Assembly: GCF_017795745.1 (NCBI RefSeq)
Contig: NZ_CP059067.1
Location: 4,650,001-4,714,000 of the forward strand
Direction of reading: 5' to 3'
DNA length: 64,000 nt
Source: Rhizobacter sp. AJA081-3
GTDB taxonomy: Bacteria > Pseudomonadota > Gammaproteobacteria > Burkholderiales > Burkholderiaceae_C
Shown here: positions 27,574 through 36,686 of the stretch, in pieces
How positions within the stretch are numbered: position 1 is the first letter of the stretch
How the letters are laid out: every line of letters begins with the position of its first letter
Notes under the pieces: generated by a model
The model's database searches: none
Told to the model about the DNA's origin: nothing
What the model saw: the letters and a program-made list of their open reading frames with translations, nothing else
Made by a program: the position numbers and the translations under genes

Positions 27574-29229
27574 GTGCGCCGCCTGCCCTTTTTCATTGCC
27601 CTGCTCGCCACCCTGGCGGGCTGCGCAGCGATGGCGCCGCGCCCCGCCGACACGGTGGCGGTGAAGGTGCTGGCGATCAACGACTTCCACGGCAACCTGC
27701 GCCCCCCTGCCGGCGGGTTTCGAATGCGCGACCCGCAGGACCCGGAGAAGTCGATCGACATCGCCGCCGGTGGCGCCGAGCACCTGGCCAGCGCCGTGCG
27801 CGAGCTGCGTGCGCGCAACCCGAACCACGTGTTCGTCGCCGCCGGCGACCTGGTCGGCGCCAGCCCGCTGTTGTCGGCGCTGTTCGACGACGAGCCGACG
27901 GTCGAGTCGCTCGGCCTGATGGGCCTGGCGATCAGCGCCGTGGGCAACCACGAGTTCGACCGCGGCGCCGCCGAACTGCTGCGCCTGCAGCGCGGTGGCT
28001 GCCACCCGGACAAGGGCTGCAAGGGGCCGACGCCGTTCGCCGGCGCGCGCTTCCAGTACCTGGCGGCCAGCACGATCGACACGCGCACCGGCCAGCCGAT
28101 CCTGCCTGCCTACGTGGTCAAGCGCTTCGAGGGCATCCCGGTGGCCTTCATCGGCCTCACGCTCAAGACCACGCCGCAGATCGTCATGCCCGCCGGCGTG
28201 GCCGGGCTGGAGTTTCGCGACGAGGCCGCCACCGTCAATGCGCTGGTGCCCGAGCTGCGCCGCCAGGGCATCGAGGCGATCGTCGTGCTGATCCACGAGG
28301 GCGGCTTCCCGGCCAGCGGCCACGGCGATTGCCCGGGACTGTCGGGCCCGATCGTGCCCATCGTGCGGCAGCTCGACCCGGCGGTCGATCTGGTGATCAG
28401 CGGCCACACGCACCGTGCCTACGTGTGCCGCATCGACGGCCGGCTCGTCACCAGCGCCGACAGGTACGGCACCCTGCTCGGCGAGATCGACCTGCTGCTC
28501 GACCGCGCCAGCGGCGACGTGCGCGAGGCGAACGCCCGCAACGTCGTCGTGCGCACGGACCTTTTCGCGAAGGACGAGGCACAGACGCGGCTCATCGAAG
28601 CCTACGAGCGCCTGTCGGCGCCGCTGGCGCGCCGCGTGGTCGGCCGGCTTGCCGCGCCGCTGGCGCGTGACGAAGGCCCGGCCGGCGAATCACCGCTCGG
28701 CCAGCTGGTCGCCGATGCGCAGCTCGCCGCTACGGCCGATGCCGGCGCGCAGCTCGCGCTGATGAACCCGGGCGGCCTGCGCGCCGCGCTGACGGGTGAC
28801 GCGCAAGGCACGGTGCGCTACGAGGACCTGTTCGCTGCGCAGCCCTTCTCCAATGCCCTGGTCACGATCACGCTCACTGGCGCGCAGTTGCTTCAAGTGC
28901 TGGAGCAGCAATGGGCTGGACAGGCGCGGCCGCGCCTGCTGCAGGTGTCGCGCGGCCTGTCGTATGCCTGGGACGCCGCCCGGCCGGTCGGCCAGCGCAT
29001 CGTGCCCGGCAGCCTGCAGCTGGACGGCCACACGATTGCGCCGGAACAACGCCTGCGTGTCACCGTCAACGCCTACCTCGCTTCAGGGGGCGACAACTTC
29101 AAGGCGCTCGCTGAAAATGGGTCGGACGCACACACGGGCATGATGGACATCGAAGCACTCGAGCAGTACTTCCGGCGGGCCGGCACCGTGTCGCCCACCA
29201 CCGACGGGCGCATCCAGCGCCTGAACTGA
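27574..29229 (+). CDS. 5'-nucleotidase / 2',3'-cyclic phosphodiesterase, UshA-like lipoprotein
   Basis: A 551-residue exported metallophosphoesterase. Lipobox LLATLAGC places Cys17 as the lipid anchor. The N-terminal dimetal domain has AINDFHGN (Asp37, His39), GDLVGASP, GNHEFD and GHTH; the C-terminal substrate-binding domain has MNPGGLRAALTG, QPFSNALVTITLTGAQ and YLASGGDNF. It dephosphorylates nucleotides outside the inner membrane. It starts with GTG and precedes deoA by 14 bases; with the nucleoside ABC transporter downstream this forms a path from nucleotide to imported nucleoside. Confidence 0.9.
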   Translation: MRRLPFFIALLATLAGCAAMAPRPADTVAVKVLAINDFHGNLRPPAGGFRMRDPQDPEKSIDIAAGGAEHLASAVRELRARNPNHVFVAAGDLVGASPLLSALFDDEPTVESLGLMGLAISAVGNHEFDRGAAELLRLQRGGCHPDKGCKGPTPFAGARFQYLAASTIDTRTGQPILPAYVVKRFEGIPVAFIGLTLKTTPQIVMPAGVAGLEFRDEAATVNALVPELRRQGIEAIVVLIHEGGFPASGHGDCPGLSGPIVPIVRQLDPAVDLVISGHTHRAYVCRIDGRLVTSADRYGTLLGEIDLLLDRASGDVREANARNVVVRTDLFAKDEAQTRLIEAYERLSAPLARRVVGRLAAPLARDEGPAGESPLGQLVADAQLAATADAGAQLALMNPGGLRAALTGDAQGTVRYEDLFAAQPFSNALVTITLTGAQLLQVLEQQWAGQARPRLLQVSRGLSYAWDAARPVGQRIVPGSLQLDGHTIAPEQRLRVTVNAYLASGGDNFKALAENGSDAHTGMMDIEALEQYFRRAGTVSPTTDGRIQRLN

Positions 29230-29243
29230 CGAGCCGCACCGAG

Positions 29244-30581
29244 ATGCTTCCGCAGGAGATCATTCGCCGCAAGGGCCGCGCGCAAGCGCTGGAGGCGGCC
29301 GAGATCCAGGCCTTCGTGCGCGGTCTCGTCGACCGGTCATGGACCGAAGGGCAGGTGGCCGCCTTCGCGATGGCCGTGTGCCTGCGCGGCATGAACCGTG
29401 ACGAATGCGTGGCCCTCACCCAGGCGATGACGGACTCGGGCGACCGCCTCGACTGGTCGCGTGCACGATTGAACGGCCCGCTGCTCGACAAGCACTCGAC
29501 CGGCGGCGTGGGTGACAAGGTGAGCCTGGTGCTGGCACCCATCGTGGCGGCCTGCGGCGGGGTGGTGCCGATGGTGTCGGGCCGCGGCCTGGGCCACACC
29601 GGCGGCACGCTCGACAAGCTGCAGGCGCTGCCCGGCTACATGGTGACGCCGCGGCGCACACAGCTCGTGCGCGTGCTGCGCGAGGCCGGCTGCGCGATCG
29701 TCGGCGCGAGTTCGCGCATCGCGCCAGCCGATCGGCGCCTCTACGCGATCCGCGACGTCACGGCCACGGTGGAGTCGGTGCCGCTGATCACCGCGAGCAT
29801 CCTGTCGAAGAAGCTGGCCGCGGGGCTGGACGCGCTGGTGATGGACGTGAAGCTCGGCAACGGCGCGTTCTGTACCGAGTCCGCGACCGCCGACACCCTG
29901 GCGCGCAGCCTGGTCGAGGTGGCGGTGGGCGCCGGCCTGCCCACGCAGGCGCTGGTGACCGACATGAACCAGGTGCTCGGTAGCACCGCCGGCAATGCCG
30001 TCGAGGTGCGCGAGGCGATCGACTTCCTCACCGGCACGGCGCGCGATCCGAGGCTGCTGGCGCTGACGCTCGCGCTGGCCGGCCGCATGCTGTGGCTCGG
30101 CGGCTTGGCCAGTTCGCCGGCGCGCGGCGAACTGCAGGCCCTGCAGGCGCTCGACGACGGCCGTGCGGCGGAGCGTTTCGAACGCATGGTCGCTGGGCTC
30201 GGCGGCCCCTCGCGCGTGCTCGCGCGCGGCGGCGCGCAGTTGCCGGCGGCGCCGGTGCAGCGTGTTCTGGCCGCGCCGCGCGCCGGCGTGCTGGCGTCGA
30301 TGGACACGCGGCTGCTCGGCCTGGTGGTCGTGGCGCTGGGCGGCGGGCGGCGGCGCGCGACGGATTCCGTCGATCCGCGCGTCGGCCTGACGCGGGTGCT
30401 GCCGGTGGGCAGCAAGGTGCGCGCCGGCGACCCGCTGTTGCGCGTGCATGCCGCCAACGCGGCCGACGCCGATGCGGCGCTGCAGACGCTCGCCCAGGCG
30501 CTGGCGATCAGCGACGGACCGGCGCTGCCCGACCCGCCGGTGGTTCGCAGCGTGGTCGGCCGGCCCGACCGAAGCGGCTGA
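29244..30581 (+). CDS. deoA: Thymidine phosphorylase
   Basis: A 445-residue enzyme that splits thymidine (and deoxyuridine) into base and deoxyribose-1-phosphate. The phosphate-binding glycine-rich motif DKHSTGGVGDKVSL (82-95), VPMVSGRGLGHTGGTLDKL and DVTATVESVPLITASILSKKLA (in part) are intact. The last 30 residues diverge. Located 14 bases after the nucleotidase stop, so likely co-transcribed with it. DeoC, which handles the sugar product, is encoded 8 kb upstream. Confidence 0.95.
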   Translation: MLPQEIIRRKGRAQALEAAEIQAFVRGLVDRSWTEGQVAAFAMAVCLRGMNRDECVALTQAMTDSGDRLDWSRARLNGPLLDKHSTGGVGDKVSLVLAPIVAACGGVVPMVSGRGLGHTGGTLDKLQALPGYMVTPRRTQLVRVLREAGCAIVGASSRIAPADRRLYAIRDVTATVESVPLITASILSKKLAAGLDALVMDVKLGNGAFCTESATADTLARSLVEVAVGAGLPTQALVTDMNQVLGSTAGNAVEVREAIDFLTGTARDPRLLALTLALAGRMLWLGGLASSPARGELQALQALDDGRAAERFERMVAGLGGPSRVLARGGAQLPAAPVQRVLAAPRAGVLASMDTRLLGLVVVALGGGRRRATDSVDPRVGLTRVLPVGSKVRAGDPLLRVHAANAADADAALQTLAQALAISDGPALPDPPVVRSVVGRPDRSG

Positions 30582-30670
30582 AGTGAGGCCGGACAGCCTG
30601 CCGACAGGCGCTGACTTGTGAGTCGCTGCTTGCGGCCCTTGAGCGACGTTCACGCGTGACTGCCTCGTTC

Positions 30671-30888
30671 GGCGCGCGGGCAGGCGGTCCGGGTATGCGC
30701 TCTCCGGCCCACGCTCGCGGGCGACCACCGAGGGACGCGGCGGCTGCCTCATCAACGACGCCTGCGGCCTGCACCCGCCAGGGCGACCGCGAATGGGGCC
30801 TGCGATCGCACATCCGAACCACCTGCCCCACAAGCACCAAGGACTTCGTGACGGCAGGCCACCGCAGATGCCGGCAGGGCGGCGGTGG
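30671..30888 (+). repeat. 218-bp dispersed repeat, copy A
   Basis: Shares both conserved flanks with 50805-51022 at exactly the same length. The 5' part carries GGCAGGCGGTCCGGGTATGC and CCGGCCCACGCTCGCGGGCG, the 3' part CGACCGCGAATGGGGCCTGC and AACCACCTGCCCCACAAGCA. The middle 45 bases (about 30730-30774) differ far more than the flanks. It lies between the convergent ends of deoA and the nucleoside permease gene. The rest of the 322-base gap (30582-30903) holds a small GCCTG/CAGGC hairpin near 30599 and nothing else I can name. Confidence 0.85.
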
Positions 30889-30903
30889 AGCAACTGAGTC
30901 AGC

Positions 30904-31842
30904 TCAGCGTTCGCCCTTGCGATAGGGCTTCATCAGCGCCTGCGGGTAGGCGGCGCGGCGTGCCACCACCACCAGCGCGACGATCGCCATCGCGTAGGGC
31001 AGCATCAGGTAGGCCTGGTAGGGCAGCTCGATGCCGAACACGCCGCCACCAGCCTGCTGCAGGCGCAGTTGCAGCGCGTCGAAGAAGGCGAACAGCAGCG
31101 CGCCGAGCAGCGCCTTGCCCGGCCGCCACGAGGCGAACACGACCAGCGCGACGCACACCCAGCCGCGGCCGTTGACCATGTTGAAGTAGAACGCGTTGAA
31201 GGCCGACAGCGTGAGGAAGGCGCCGGCCACGCCCATCAGCGCCGAGCCGGCGACGAGGGCCGCGGTGCGCACGCCGGCCACACTCAGGCCCTGCCCTTCG
31301 GCCGCCGCCGGATTCTCGCCGACCATGCGCAGCGCCAGCCCGGCCGGCGTGCGGTACAGGCCCCAGGCGATCGCCGGCACGAGCAGCAGCGCGAGCAGCG
31401 TGAGCGGCGTCTGCGCGTTGAGCACGGGGATCGGCAGCCCCTCCATCGCCGCGAAGGGCTGGATGGTCGGCGGGCTGTCGACCTTGGGAAAGCTCACGCG
31501 GTAGGCGTAGCTCGCCAGGCTCGTGGCCAGCAGCGTGATGCCCAGCCCCGCCACGTGCTGCGATAGCGCCAGCGTCACGGTGAGCAGCGCATGCAACAGC
31601 CCGAACAGCGCGCCGATGGCAGCGGCCGCCAGCACGCCGGTCCAAAGCGAGGCGCCCTGGTAGACCGCCAGCCACCCGGCGAAGGCGCCCGCCACCATGA
31701 TGCCCTCGATGCCCAGGTTGAGCACGCCGGCACGCTCGCACAGCAGCACGCCCAGCGTGCCAAGGATCAGCGGCGTGGCAATGCGCAGCACCGCGATCCA
31801 GAACGGCGCCGCGAAGAGCAGGTCGAGGGTTTCGCTCAGCAT
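30904..31842 (-). CDS. BMP-type nucleoside ABC transporter permease 2
   Basis: A 312-residue BPD_transp_2 permease with about eight to nine membrane helices. Landmarks are GVLLCERAGVLNLGIEGIMV (in part), LSQHVAGLGITLLA, GLYRTPAGLALRMVGENPAAAEG and AFNAFYFNMVNGRGWVCVALVVFASW, the set found in BmpA-linked (NupQ/RnsD-like) transporters. It begins 2 bases after the stop of the first permease gene. Works with the two-NBD ATPase and BmpA-like receptor encoded upstream to import nucleosides. Confidence 0.9.
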   Translation of the reverse strand: MLSETLDLLFAAPFWIAVLRIATPLILGTLGVLLCERAGVLNLGIEGIMVAGAFAGWLAVYQGASLWTGVLAAAAIGALFGLLHALLTVTLALSQHVAGLGITLLATSLASYAYRVSFPKVDSPPTIQPFAAMEGLPIPVLNAQTPLTLLALLLVPAIAWGLYRTPAGLALRMVGENPAAAEGQGLSVAGVRTAALVAGSALMGVAGAFLTLSAFNAFYFNMVNGRGWVCVALVVFASWRPGKALLGALLFAFFDALQLRLQQAGGGVFGIELPYQAYLMLPYAMAIVALVVVARRAAYPQALMKPYRKGER

Positions 31843-31844
31843 GG

Positions 31845-32906
31845 TCAGCGCAGACGGATGCGGTACTGCGTGAACATCGTGGCCACCAGCACCGCGATCA
31901 GCGACACGGACACGATCACGTCGGCGATGTAGGTCGGCACGTTGACGGCGCGGCTCATGCTGTCCGCGCCAACCAGGATGCCGGCCACGAAGACGGCCGC
32001 CGCCACCACGCCCAGCGGGTTCAGCGCGGCGAGCATGGCGATGACGATGCCGCTGTAGCCGTAGCCGGGCGACATGTCGAGCGTGACGTAGCCGGCGCGG
32101 CCGGCCACCTCGATGGCGCCGGCCAGGCCGGCGAGCGCGCCCGAGAGCAGCGCCACCTTCACCTGCACCGCCGCCACCGGCATGCCGGCGAAGGCTGCGG
32201 CGCGTGCGTTCGCGCCGACGGCGCGGATCTCGAAGCCGGTGGTGGTGTGCTTGAGCAGCGCCCACAGCGCGGCGGCGGCCGCCAGCGACCACAGCAGCCC
32301 GGTGTGCACGCGGCTGCGCTCGATCAGCTTGCCCAGCTGCAGCGCGTCCTGGATTGCCACGCTCTGCGGCCAGCCCATCGCGGAGGCGTCCTTCATCGGC
32401 CCGTCGAGCATGGCCGAGACGAACAGCAGCACGATGAAGTTCAGCAGCAGCGTGGTCACCACCTCGTCGACGCCGAGCCGGCTCTTGGCCAGCGCCGGGC
32501 CGATCAGCAGCAGCGCGCCGGCCAGCGCGGCGGCCAGCATCATCAGCGGGAACAGCAGCCAGGGCGACGCGTCGAAGCCGCTGCCCCCGTGCAGCCCGCC
32601 GACCGCCACCGCCGCCAGCGCGCCGGCATAGAGCTGGCCCTCGCCGCCGATGTTGAACAGGCGCGCGCGGAAGGCCACCGCTGCCGCCAGGCCGGTGAGG
32701 ATCAGCGGCGTGGCGCGGGTGAGCGTCTCGGTCCAGGCGAAGCGCGAGCCGAAGCCGCCTTCGAGCAGCAAGGCATAGGCGCGCGTCACCGGAGCGCCGG
32801 CCCAGGCGACGAGCAATGAGGTGATCAGCAACGTGAAGGCGATCGCACCCACCGGCGCGGCGAGCAGCAGCCAGCGTGGCGTCGTGCCGCGGCGTTCAAG
32901 CTGCAT
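31845..32906 (-). CDS. BMP-type nucleoside ABC transporter permease 1
   Basis: A 353-residue permease of the same superfamily (NupP/RnsC-like). Landmarks are ATPLILTGLAAAVAFRARLFNIGGEGQLYAG (in part), GVDEVVTTLLLNFI, GFEIRAVGANARAAAFAG and YGYSGIVIAMLAALNP. It overlaps the ATPase gene by 11 bases and is followed 2 bases later by permease 2, giving the standard receptor-ATPase-permease-permease order. Confidence 0.9.
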   Translation of the reverse strand: MQLERRGTTPRWLLLAAPVGAIAFTLLITSLLVAWAGAPVTRAYALLLEGGFGSRFAWTETLTRATPLILTGLAAAVAFRARLFNIGGEGQLYAGALAAVAVGGLHGGSGFDASPWLLFPLMMLAAALAGALLLIGPALAKSRLGVDEVVTTLLLNFIVLLFVSAMLDGPMKDASAMGWPQSVAIQDALQLGKLIERSRVHTGLLWSLAAAAALWALLKHTTTGFEIRAVGANARAAAFAGMPVAAVQVKVALLSGALAGLAGAIEVAGRAGYVTLDMSPGYGYSGIVIAMLAALNPLGVVAAAVFVAGILVGADSMSRAVNVPTYIADVIVSVSLIAVLVATMFTQYRIRLR

Positions 32907-34470
32907 GCGCAGCCTCTGGGTTGGCGCCGCCGCCCGCCATCGCCAGGCCGATGGCGGCCAGCGTCCACTCGCGCGCCGGCCGCGCCGCGCCGAGGCGGCC
33001 GTGGTGCATCACCGCGATGCGGTCGGCCAGCGCGAAGACCTCGTCGAGGTCCTCGCTGATCAGCAGCACCGCGCTGCCCTGTGCGCAGGCATCGAGCAGC
33101 TGCTGGTGCACGTAGGCCACGGCGCCGATGTCCAGGCCCCAGGTGGGCTGGTTGGCGACGATCAAGGGCGGCGCGGTCGTCTTCTCGGGGTCGCCGGCCA
33201 GGGCGCGACCCAGGATCAGCTTCTGCATGTTGCCGCCGGACAGCGAACGTGTCGTCGTCGCCAGGCCCGCCGATTCGGTGCCGCGCACGTCGAAGCGCTC
33301 GACCAGCGACTGCGCAAACGCCATGGCCCGCTCGCGCCGCACGATGCCGTGGCGCGAGAAGGCCGGCGAAGCGTAGCGCTCGAGCACCGCGTTCTCCCAC
33401 AGCGGCAGGTCGCCGACCACGCCGACCGCATGGCGGTCTTCCGGGATGCGCGCCACGCCAGCCTCGACGAAGGCACGCGGACGGGCCGGCAGCGTGCGCC
33501 CGGCGACCGTCAGCGTGCCGGCGTCGAGCGCATGCAGACCGCACAGCAGTTCGGCCAGCACGTCCTGCCCGTTGCCCGCCACACCGGCCACGGCAAACAC
33601 CTCGCCGGCGCGCAACTCGAGCTGGATGCCGTCGAGCAAGGGCCGCGCGCCGGGGCCGCACACCGTGCCGCCGTGCAATTCGACCACCGGTGCGCCCGGG
33701 GCCTGCGCACGCTTGATGGCCGGCGCCACCTCGCGGCCGACCATCGCCTCGGCGAGCATCGCCTTGTCGGCGCCGGCAGCGGGCAGGTCGGCCACCAGCT
33801 TGCCGCCACGCAGCACGGCGATGCGGTGCGAGACGCGCAGCACCTCGTCGAGCTTGTGGCTGATGAAGATCACCGACAGGCCGGCGGCAACCAGTTGCCC
33901 GAGCGTGGCGAACAGCGACTCGCTCTCCTGCGGCGTGAGCACCGCAGTGGGCTCGTCGAGGATGAGGATCTTCGCCCCGCGCGTGAGCGCCTTGAGGATC
34001 TCGACCCGCTGGCGCTCGCCCACCGACAGCGTGCCGACCTGCGCATCCGGGTCGACCTGCAGCCCGAAACGCTGCGCCGCGTCGAGCAGCCGCGCACGCG
34101 CCTCGGCGCGGCGCGAGAACGGCCACCACAGCGGCTCGGTACCGAGCATGACGTTGTCGAGCACCGACAGGTTGTCGGCCAGCGTGAAGTGCTGGTGCAC
34201 CATGCCGATGCCCGCGGCCAGCGCCGCCTTCGGCTGGCCGGGCGGCAGCGGCGCGCCGAAGACCTCGATGCTGCCCGCGTCGGCCAGGTAGTGGCCGAAC
34301 AGGATGGACACCAGGGTGCTCTTGCCGGCGCCGTTCTCGCCGAGCAGCGCCAGCACCTCGCCGCGGCCGAGGTCCAGCGAGATGCCGTCGTTGGCGACGA
34401 GGCTGCCGAAGCGCTTGGTGATGCCGCGCAGCCGGAGAGCGGTCTCGCTCAAACGATCAGGAGCAGTCAA
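32896..34470 (-). CDS. BMP-type nucleoside ABC transporter ATPase (two fused NBDs)
   Basis: A 524-residue protein with tandem ATPase domains, as in NupO/MglA-like systems. NBD1 has Walker A GENGAGKST, the GMVHQHFTL Q-loop, signature LSVGERQRVEI and Walker B ILILDEPTAVL. NBD2 has the family's degenerate Walker A GVAGNGQDV, signature LSGGNMQK and Walker B replaced by IVANQPTWGLD, so site 2 is expected to bind but not hydrolyse efficiently. The apparent start is TTG directly after the BmpA stop; a second TTG at 34452 is possible. Confidence 0.9.
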   Translation of the reverse strand: MTAPDRLSETALRLRGITKRFGSLVANDGISLDLGRGEVLALLGENGAGKSTLVSILFGHYLADAGSIEVFGAPLPPGQPKAALAAGIGMVHQHFTLADNLSVLDNVMLGTEPLWWPFSRRAEARARLLDAAQRFGLQVDPDAQVGTLSVGERQRVEILKALTRGAKILILDEPTAVLTPQESESLFATLGQLVAAGLSVIFISHKLDEVLRVSHRIAVLRGGKLVADLPAAGADKAMLAEAMVGREVAPAIKRAQAPGAPVVELHGGTVCGPGARPLLDGIQLELRAGEVFAVAGVAGNGQDVLAELLCGLHALDAGTLTVAGRTLPARPRAFVEAGVARIPEDRHAVGVVGDLPLWENAVLERYASPAFSRHGIVRRERAMAFAQSLVERFDVRGTESAGLATTTRSLSGGNMQKLILGRALAGDPEKTTAPPLIVANQPTWGLDIGAVAYVHQQLLDACAQGSAVLLISEDLDEVFALADRIAVMHHGRLGAARPAREWTLAAIGLAMAGGGANPEAAHAA

Positions 34471-35469
34471 TCACTTGGCCGAACCCTTGGGCTGGCCGTC
34501 GTCTACCTTAACGGCGAACTTGCCGTCGCGGATGGCGGCTTCCTTGGCCTTCACCTTGGCGGCCAGGTCGGCGGGCACCTTGCCTTCGAACGTGCCCAGC
34601 GGTGCGAGCTCGCTGCCCTTGTGCTTCATGGTCGAGTAGATGCCGTAGTCGTCGGCCTTGAACTTGCCATCCTTCACCGCCTTGATGGCCAGATCGATGG
34701 TCGGCTCCATGTTCCACAGCGCCGAGGCGACCACCGTTTCGGGGTACTTGTCCTGCGTGTTGATGACGTTGCCGATGGCCAGCACCTTGCGCTCCTTGGC
34801 CGCGTCGGACACCCCGAAGCGCTCGGCGTACATCACGTCGGCGCCCTTGTCGATCATCGCGAAGGCGGCTTCCTTGGCCTTGGGCGGGTCGAACCAGCTG
34901 TTGATGAAGCTGACGGTGAACTCGACCTTCGGGTTCACCTCCTTGGCGCCGGCCATGAAGGCGTTCATCAGCCGGTTCACCTCGGGGATCGGGTAGCCGC
35001 CGACCATGCCGATCTTGTTCGACTTGGTCATGCCGCCGGCGATCATGCCGGTGAGGTAGGCCGGCTCCTGGATGTAGTTGTCGAACACGCCGAAGTTGGG
35101 CTCCTGCGGCTTGCCCGAGCTGCCCATCAGGAAGCTCACCTTCGGGTAGTCCTTGGCGACCTTGCGCGCAGCCGCCTCGACGGCGAACGACTCGCCGACG
35201 ATCAGCGTGTGGCCCTTCTCGGCATAGCCGCGCATGACACGCTCGTAGTCGGCATTGGTGACGTTCTCGCTGAACACGTACTCGATCTCGCCGCGCGCGA
35301 CGGCCGACTTCAGCGCCTTGTCGATGCGGCTGACCCACTGCTGCTCGACCGGCACGGTGTAGATGGCAGCCACTTTCAGCTTGGCCTGGGCGAAGGCACT
35401 GCCGCTGGCTGCGGCCAGGGCGAAGGCGGACAGGGTGGCGGCCAAGGTGTGGCGACGGTTCAGCGGCAT
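34471..35469 (-). CDS. BmpA-family periplasmic nucleoside-binding protein
   Basis: A 332-residue exported receptor (signal peptide about 1-28, cleavage after AFA) of the PnrA/Med family. Diagnostic features are KVAAIYTVPVEQQWVSRI, YAEKGHTLIVGESF, NFGVFDNYIQEPAYLTGMIAGGMTKS (in part), GGYPIPEVNRLMNAFMAG and AGAKEVNP. Members bind purine or pyrimidine nucleosides, which fits the neighbouring deoA and nucleotidase. Strong AAGGAG ribosome site. First gene of the four-gene transporter operon, divergent from the OmpA-family gene across 115 bases. Confidence 0.92.
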   Translation of the reverse strand: MPLNRRHTLAATLSAFALAAASGSAFAQAKLKVAAIYTVPVEQQWVSRIDKALKSAVARGEIEYVFSENVTNADYERVMRGYAEKGHTLIVGESFAVEAAARKVAKDYPKVSFLMGSSGKPQEPNFGVFDNYIQEPAYLTGMIAGGMTKSNKIGMVGGYPIPEVNRLMNAFMAGAKEVNPKVEFTVSFINSWFDPPKAKEAAFAMIDKGADVMYAERFGVSDAAKERKVLAIGNVINTQDKYPETVVASALWNMEPTIDLAIKAVKDGKFKADDYGIYSTMKHKGSELAPLGTFEGKVPADLAAKVKAKEAAIRDGKFAVKVDDGQPKGSAK

Positions 35470-35584
35470 GAGAGCTCCTTGAAAGTTCTTGGGCGGTGCA
35501 GTCGCCGATTAAGCAAGAGCCGTTCCGCAGCCGTCAATCCGGCCCTACACTCGCGACCGTCGCATCCTCAGGGAGAGAACGGAC

Positions 35585-36559
35585 ATGACGATCCGTCGAT
35601 GGCTGGCGACATGGGCCATGGCCGCTTGCGCCTGCCCTGTCGCCGCGCAGATGCCGCCGGATGCCCCCGGCGCCAAGGACCATCCGGTGATCAGCCGCTA
35701 CGCCGGCTCGTGGCTCGTCGGCCAGGAGCAGCGCGGCTACGACGAGATCACCCTGCCCGCAGGGCCGGCCGCCACAGCCCGCATCGACGGCAAGGTCGGC
35801 CGCTTCTTCTACCTCGGCCCGGCGGGCCGCGGCCTGGCCGAGGTGCAGCGCAACTACGAGGACGCCCTGGGCAAGGCCGGCGCGAAGAAGATCGATGCCT
35901 GCGCGAACGATTGCGGCAGCCGCGATTTCAGCCCGCTGCTCGGGCCCCCGAAGCAACTGGCCAGCGGCAGCCTGGCCGGCTGGGACGCCAAGACCCTCAC
36001 CGACCAGTTCCAGGACCGCGCCGAACCGCGCTACTGGTACGGCACGCTCGAGGCCGGCGGCCGCACGCTGCACCTCGTCGTGCTGTCGGCGCGCAGCGAC
36101 ATCCAGGCGCTGCGCGACAAGCATGTCGCCACGCTGGTGCAGGTGATCGAGCCGAAGGCCATGGACAGCGGTCAGGTGGCGGTGGACGCGAGCGCGCTGG
36201 CCAAGGGCCTGCAGGCGCAGGGCCGCATCGCGCTGTACGGCGTGTTCTTCGACACCGGCAAGGCTGAGCTGAAGCCGGACTCCAAGGCGCAGCTCGACGA
36301 GATGGGCAAGCTGCTGCAGGCCAACCCGTCGTTCAAGGTGCACGTGGTCGGCCACACCGACAACCAGGGCACGCTGGAGGGCAACCTCGCGCTGTCGCGG
36401 CAGCGTGCACAGGCCGTCGTCGATGCGCTGGTCAAGGCCTACAAGGTCGACGCCCGCAGGCTGTCAGCGGCGGGCGTGGCGAGCTACGCGCCGCTGGCGG
36501 CCAATGCCGACGAGGCAGGCCGCGCGCGCAACCGCCGCGTGGAGCTGGTGCTGCAGTAG
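35585..36559 (+). CDS. OmpA-family outer membrane/peptidoglycan-associated protein with DUF4892 domain
   Basis: A 324-residue exported protein (signal peptide about 1-21, cleavage after VAA). The N-terminal region KDHPVISRYAGSWLVG and GYDEITLPAGP matches DUF4892; the C-terminal OmpA-like domain (about 215-324) has GVFFDTGKAELKPDSKAQLDE, VVGHTDNQGTLEGNLALS and ARNRRVELVLQ with the Asp/Arg pair that binds diaminopimelate of peptidoglycan. It probably links the envelope to the cell wall. AGGGAGAG ribosome site. It lies just upstream of the bchE promoter but is unlikely to be functionally related. Confidence 0.88.
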   Translation: MTIRRWLATWAMAACACPVAAQMPPDAPGAKDHPVISRYAGSWLVGQEQRGYDEITLPAGPAATARIDGKVGRFFYLGPAGRGLAEVQRNYEDALGKAGAKKIDACANDCGSRDFSPLLGPPKQLASGSLAGWDAKTLTDQFQDRAEPRYWYGTLEAGGRTLHLVVLSARSDIQALRDKHVATLVQVIEPKAMDSGQVAVDASALAKGLQAQGRIALYGVFFDTGKAELKPDSKAQLDEMGKLLQANPSFKVHVVGHTDNQGTLEGNLALSRQRAQAVVDALVKAYKVDARRLSAAGVASYAPLAANADEAGRARNRRVELVLQ

Positions 36560-36577
36560 CCCGCAATGTCGGCGCAC

Positions 36578-36595
36578 TGTCGGGTTTGCCCGACA
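36578..36595. promoter_or_regulatory. PpsR/CrtJ-type box 1 upstream of bchE
   Basis: TGTCGGGTTTGCCCGACA is an exact TGT-N12-ACA palindrome, the known recognition form of the photosynthesis repressor/regulator PpsR (CrtJ). It lies seven bases before box 2. Confidence 0.75.
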
Positions 36596-36602
36596 TGTCA
36601 TG

Positions 36603-36620
36603 TGTCAATTCTTGTTGACA
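36603..36620. promoter_or_regulatory. PpsR/CrtJ-type box 2 overlapping a -35 element
   Basis: TGTCAATTCTTGTTGACA is a second TGT-N12-ACA site, with outer TG/CA extending the symmetry. Its last six bases, TTGACA (36615-36620), form a perfect -35 hexamer. Two such boxes about 25 bp centre to centre, 66 bases before bchE, suggest cooperative oxygen-responsive control. Confidence 0.8.
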
Positions 36621-36686
36621 CAACGCAAGTCTGGGCAGCGACTCCGGGCTTAATTTGGCAACTCCAGCCAACGACCCGGAGTTGTC

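Noticed and set aside
25353-28088. Long minus-strand open frame of 911 codons with RCRCRSRCG repeats
   Set aside because: It is the antisense of lipoprotein copy 2 and its Ala-Pro tract; repeats arise from reverse translation of PA codons, and the matching frame opposite copy 1 shows the same.
30656-30925. Short open frames within the 218-bp repeats on both strands
   Set aside because: Frames differ between copies outside the repeat, lack ribosome sites and have no recognisable domain; the DNA repeat explains the similar peptides.
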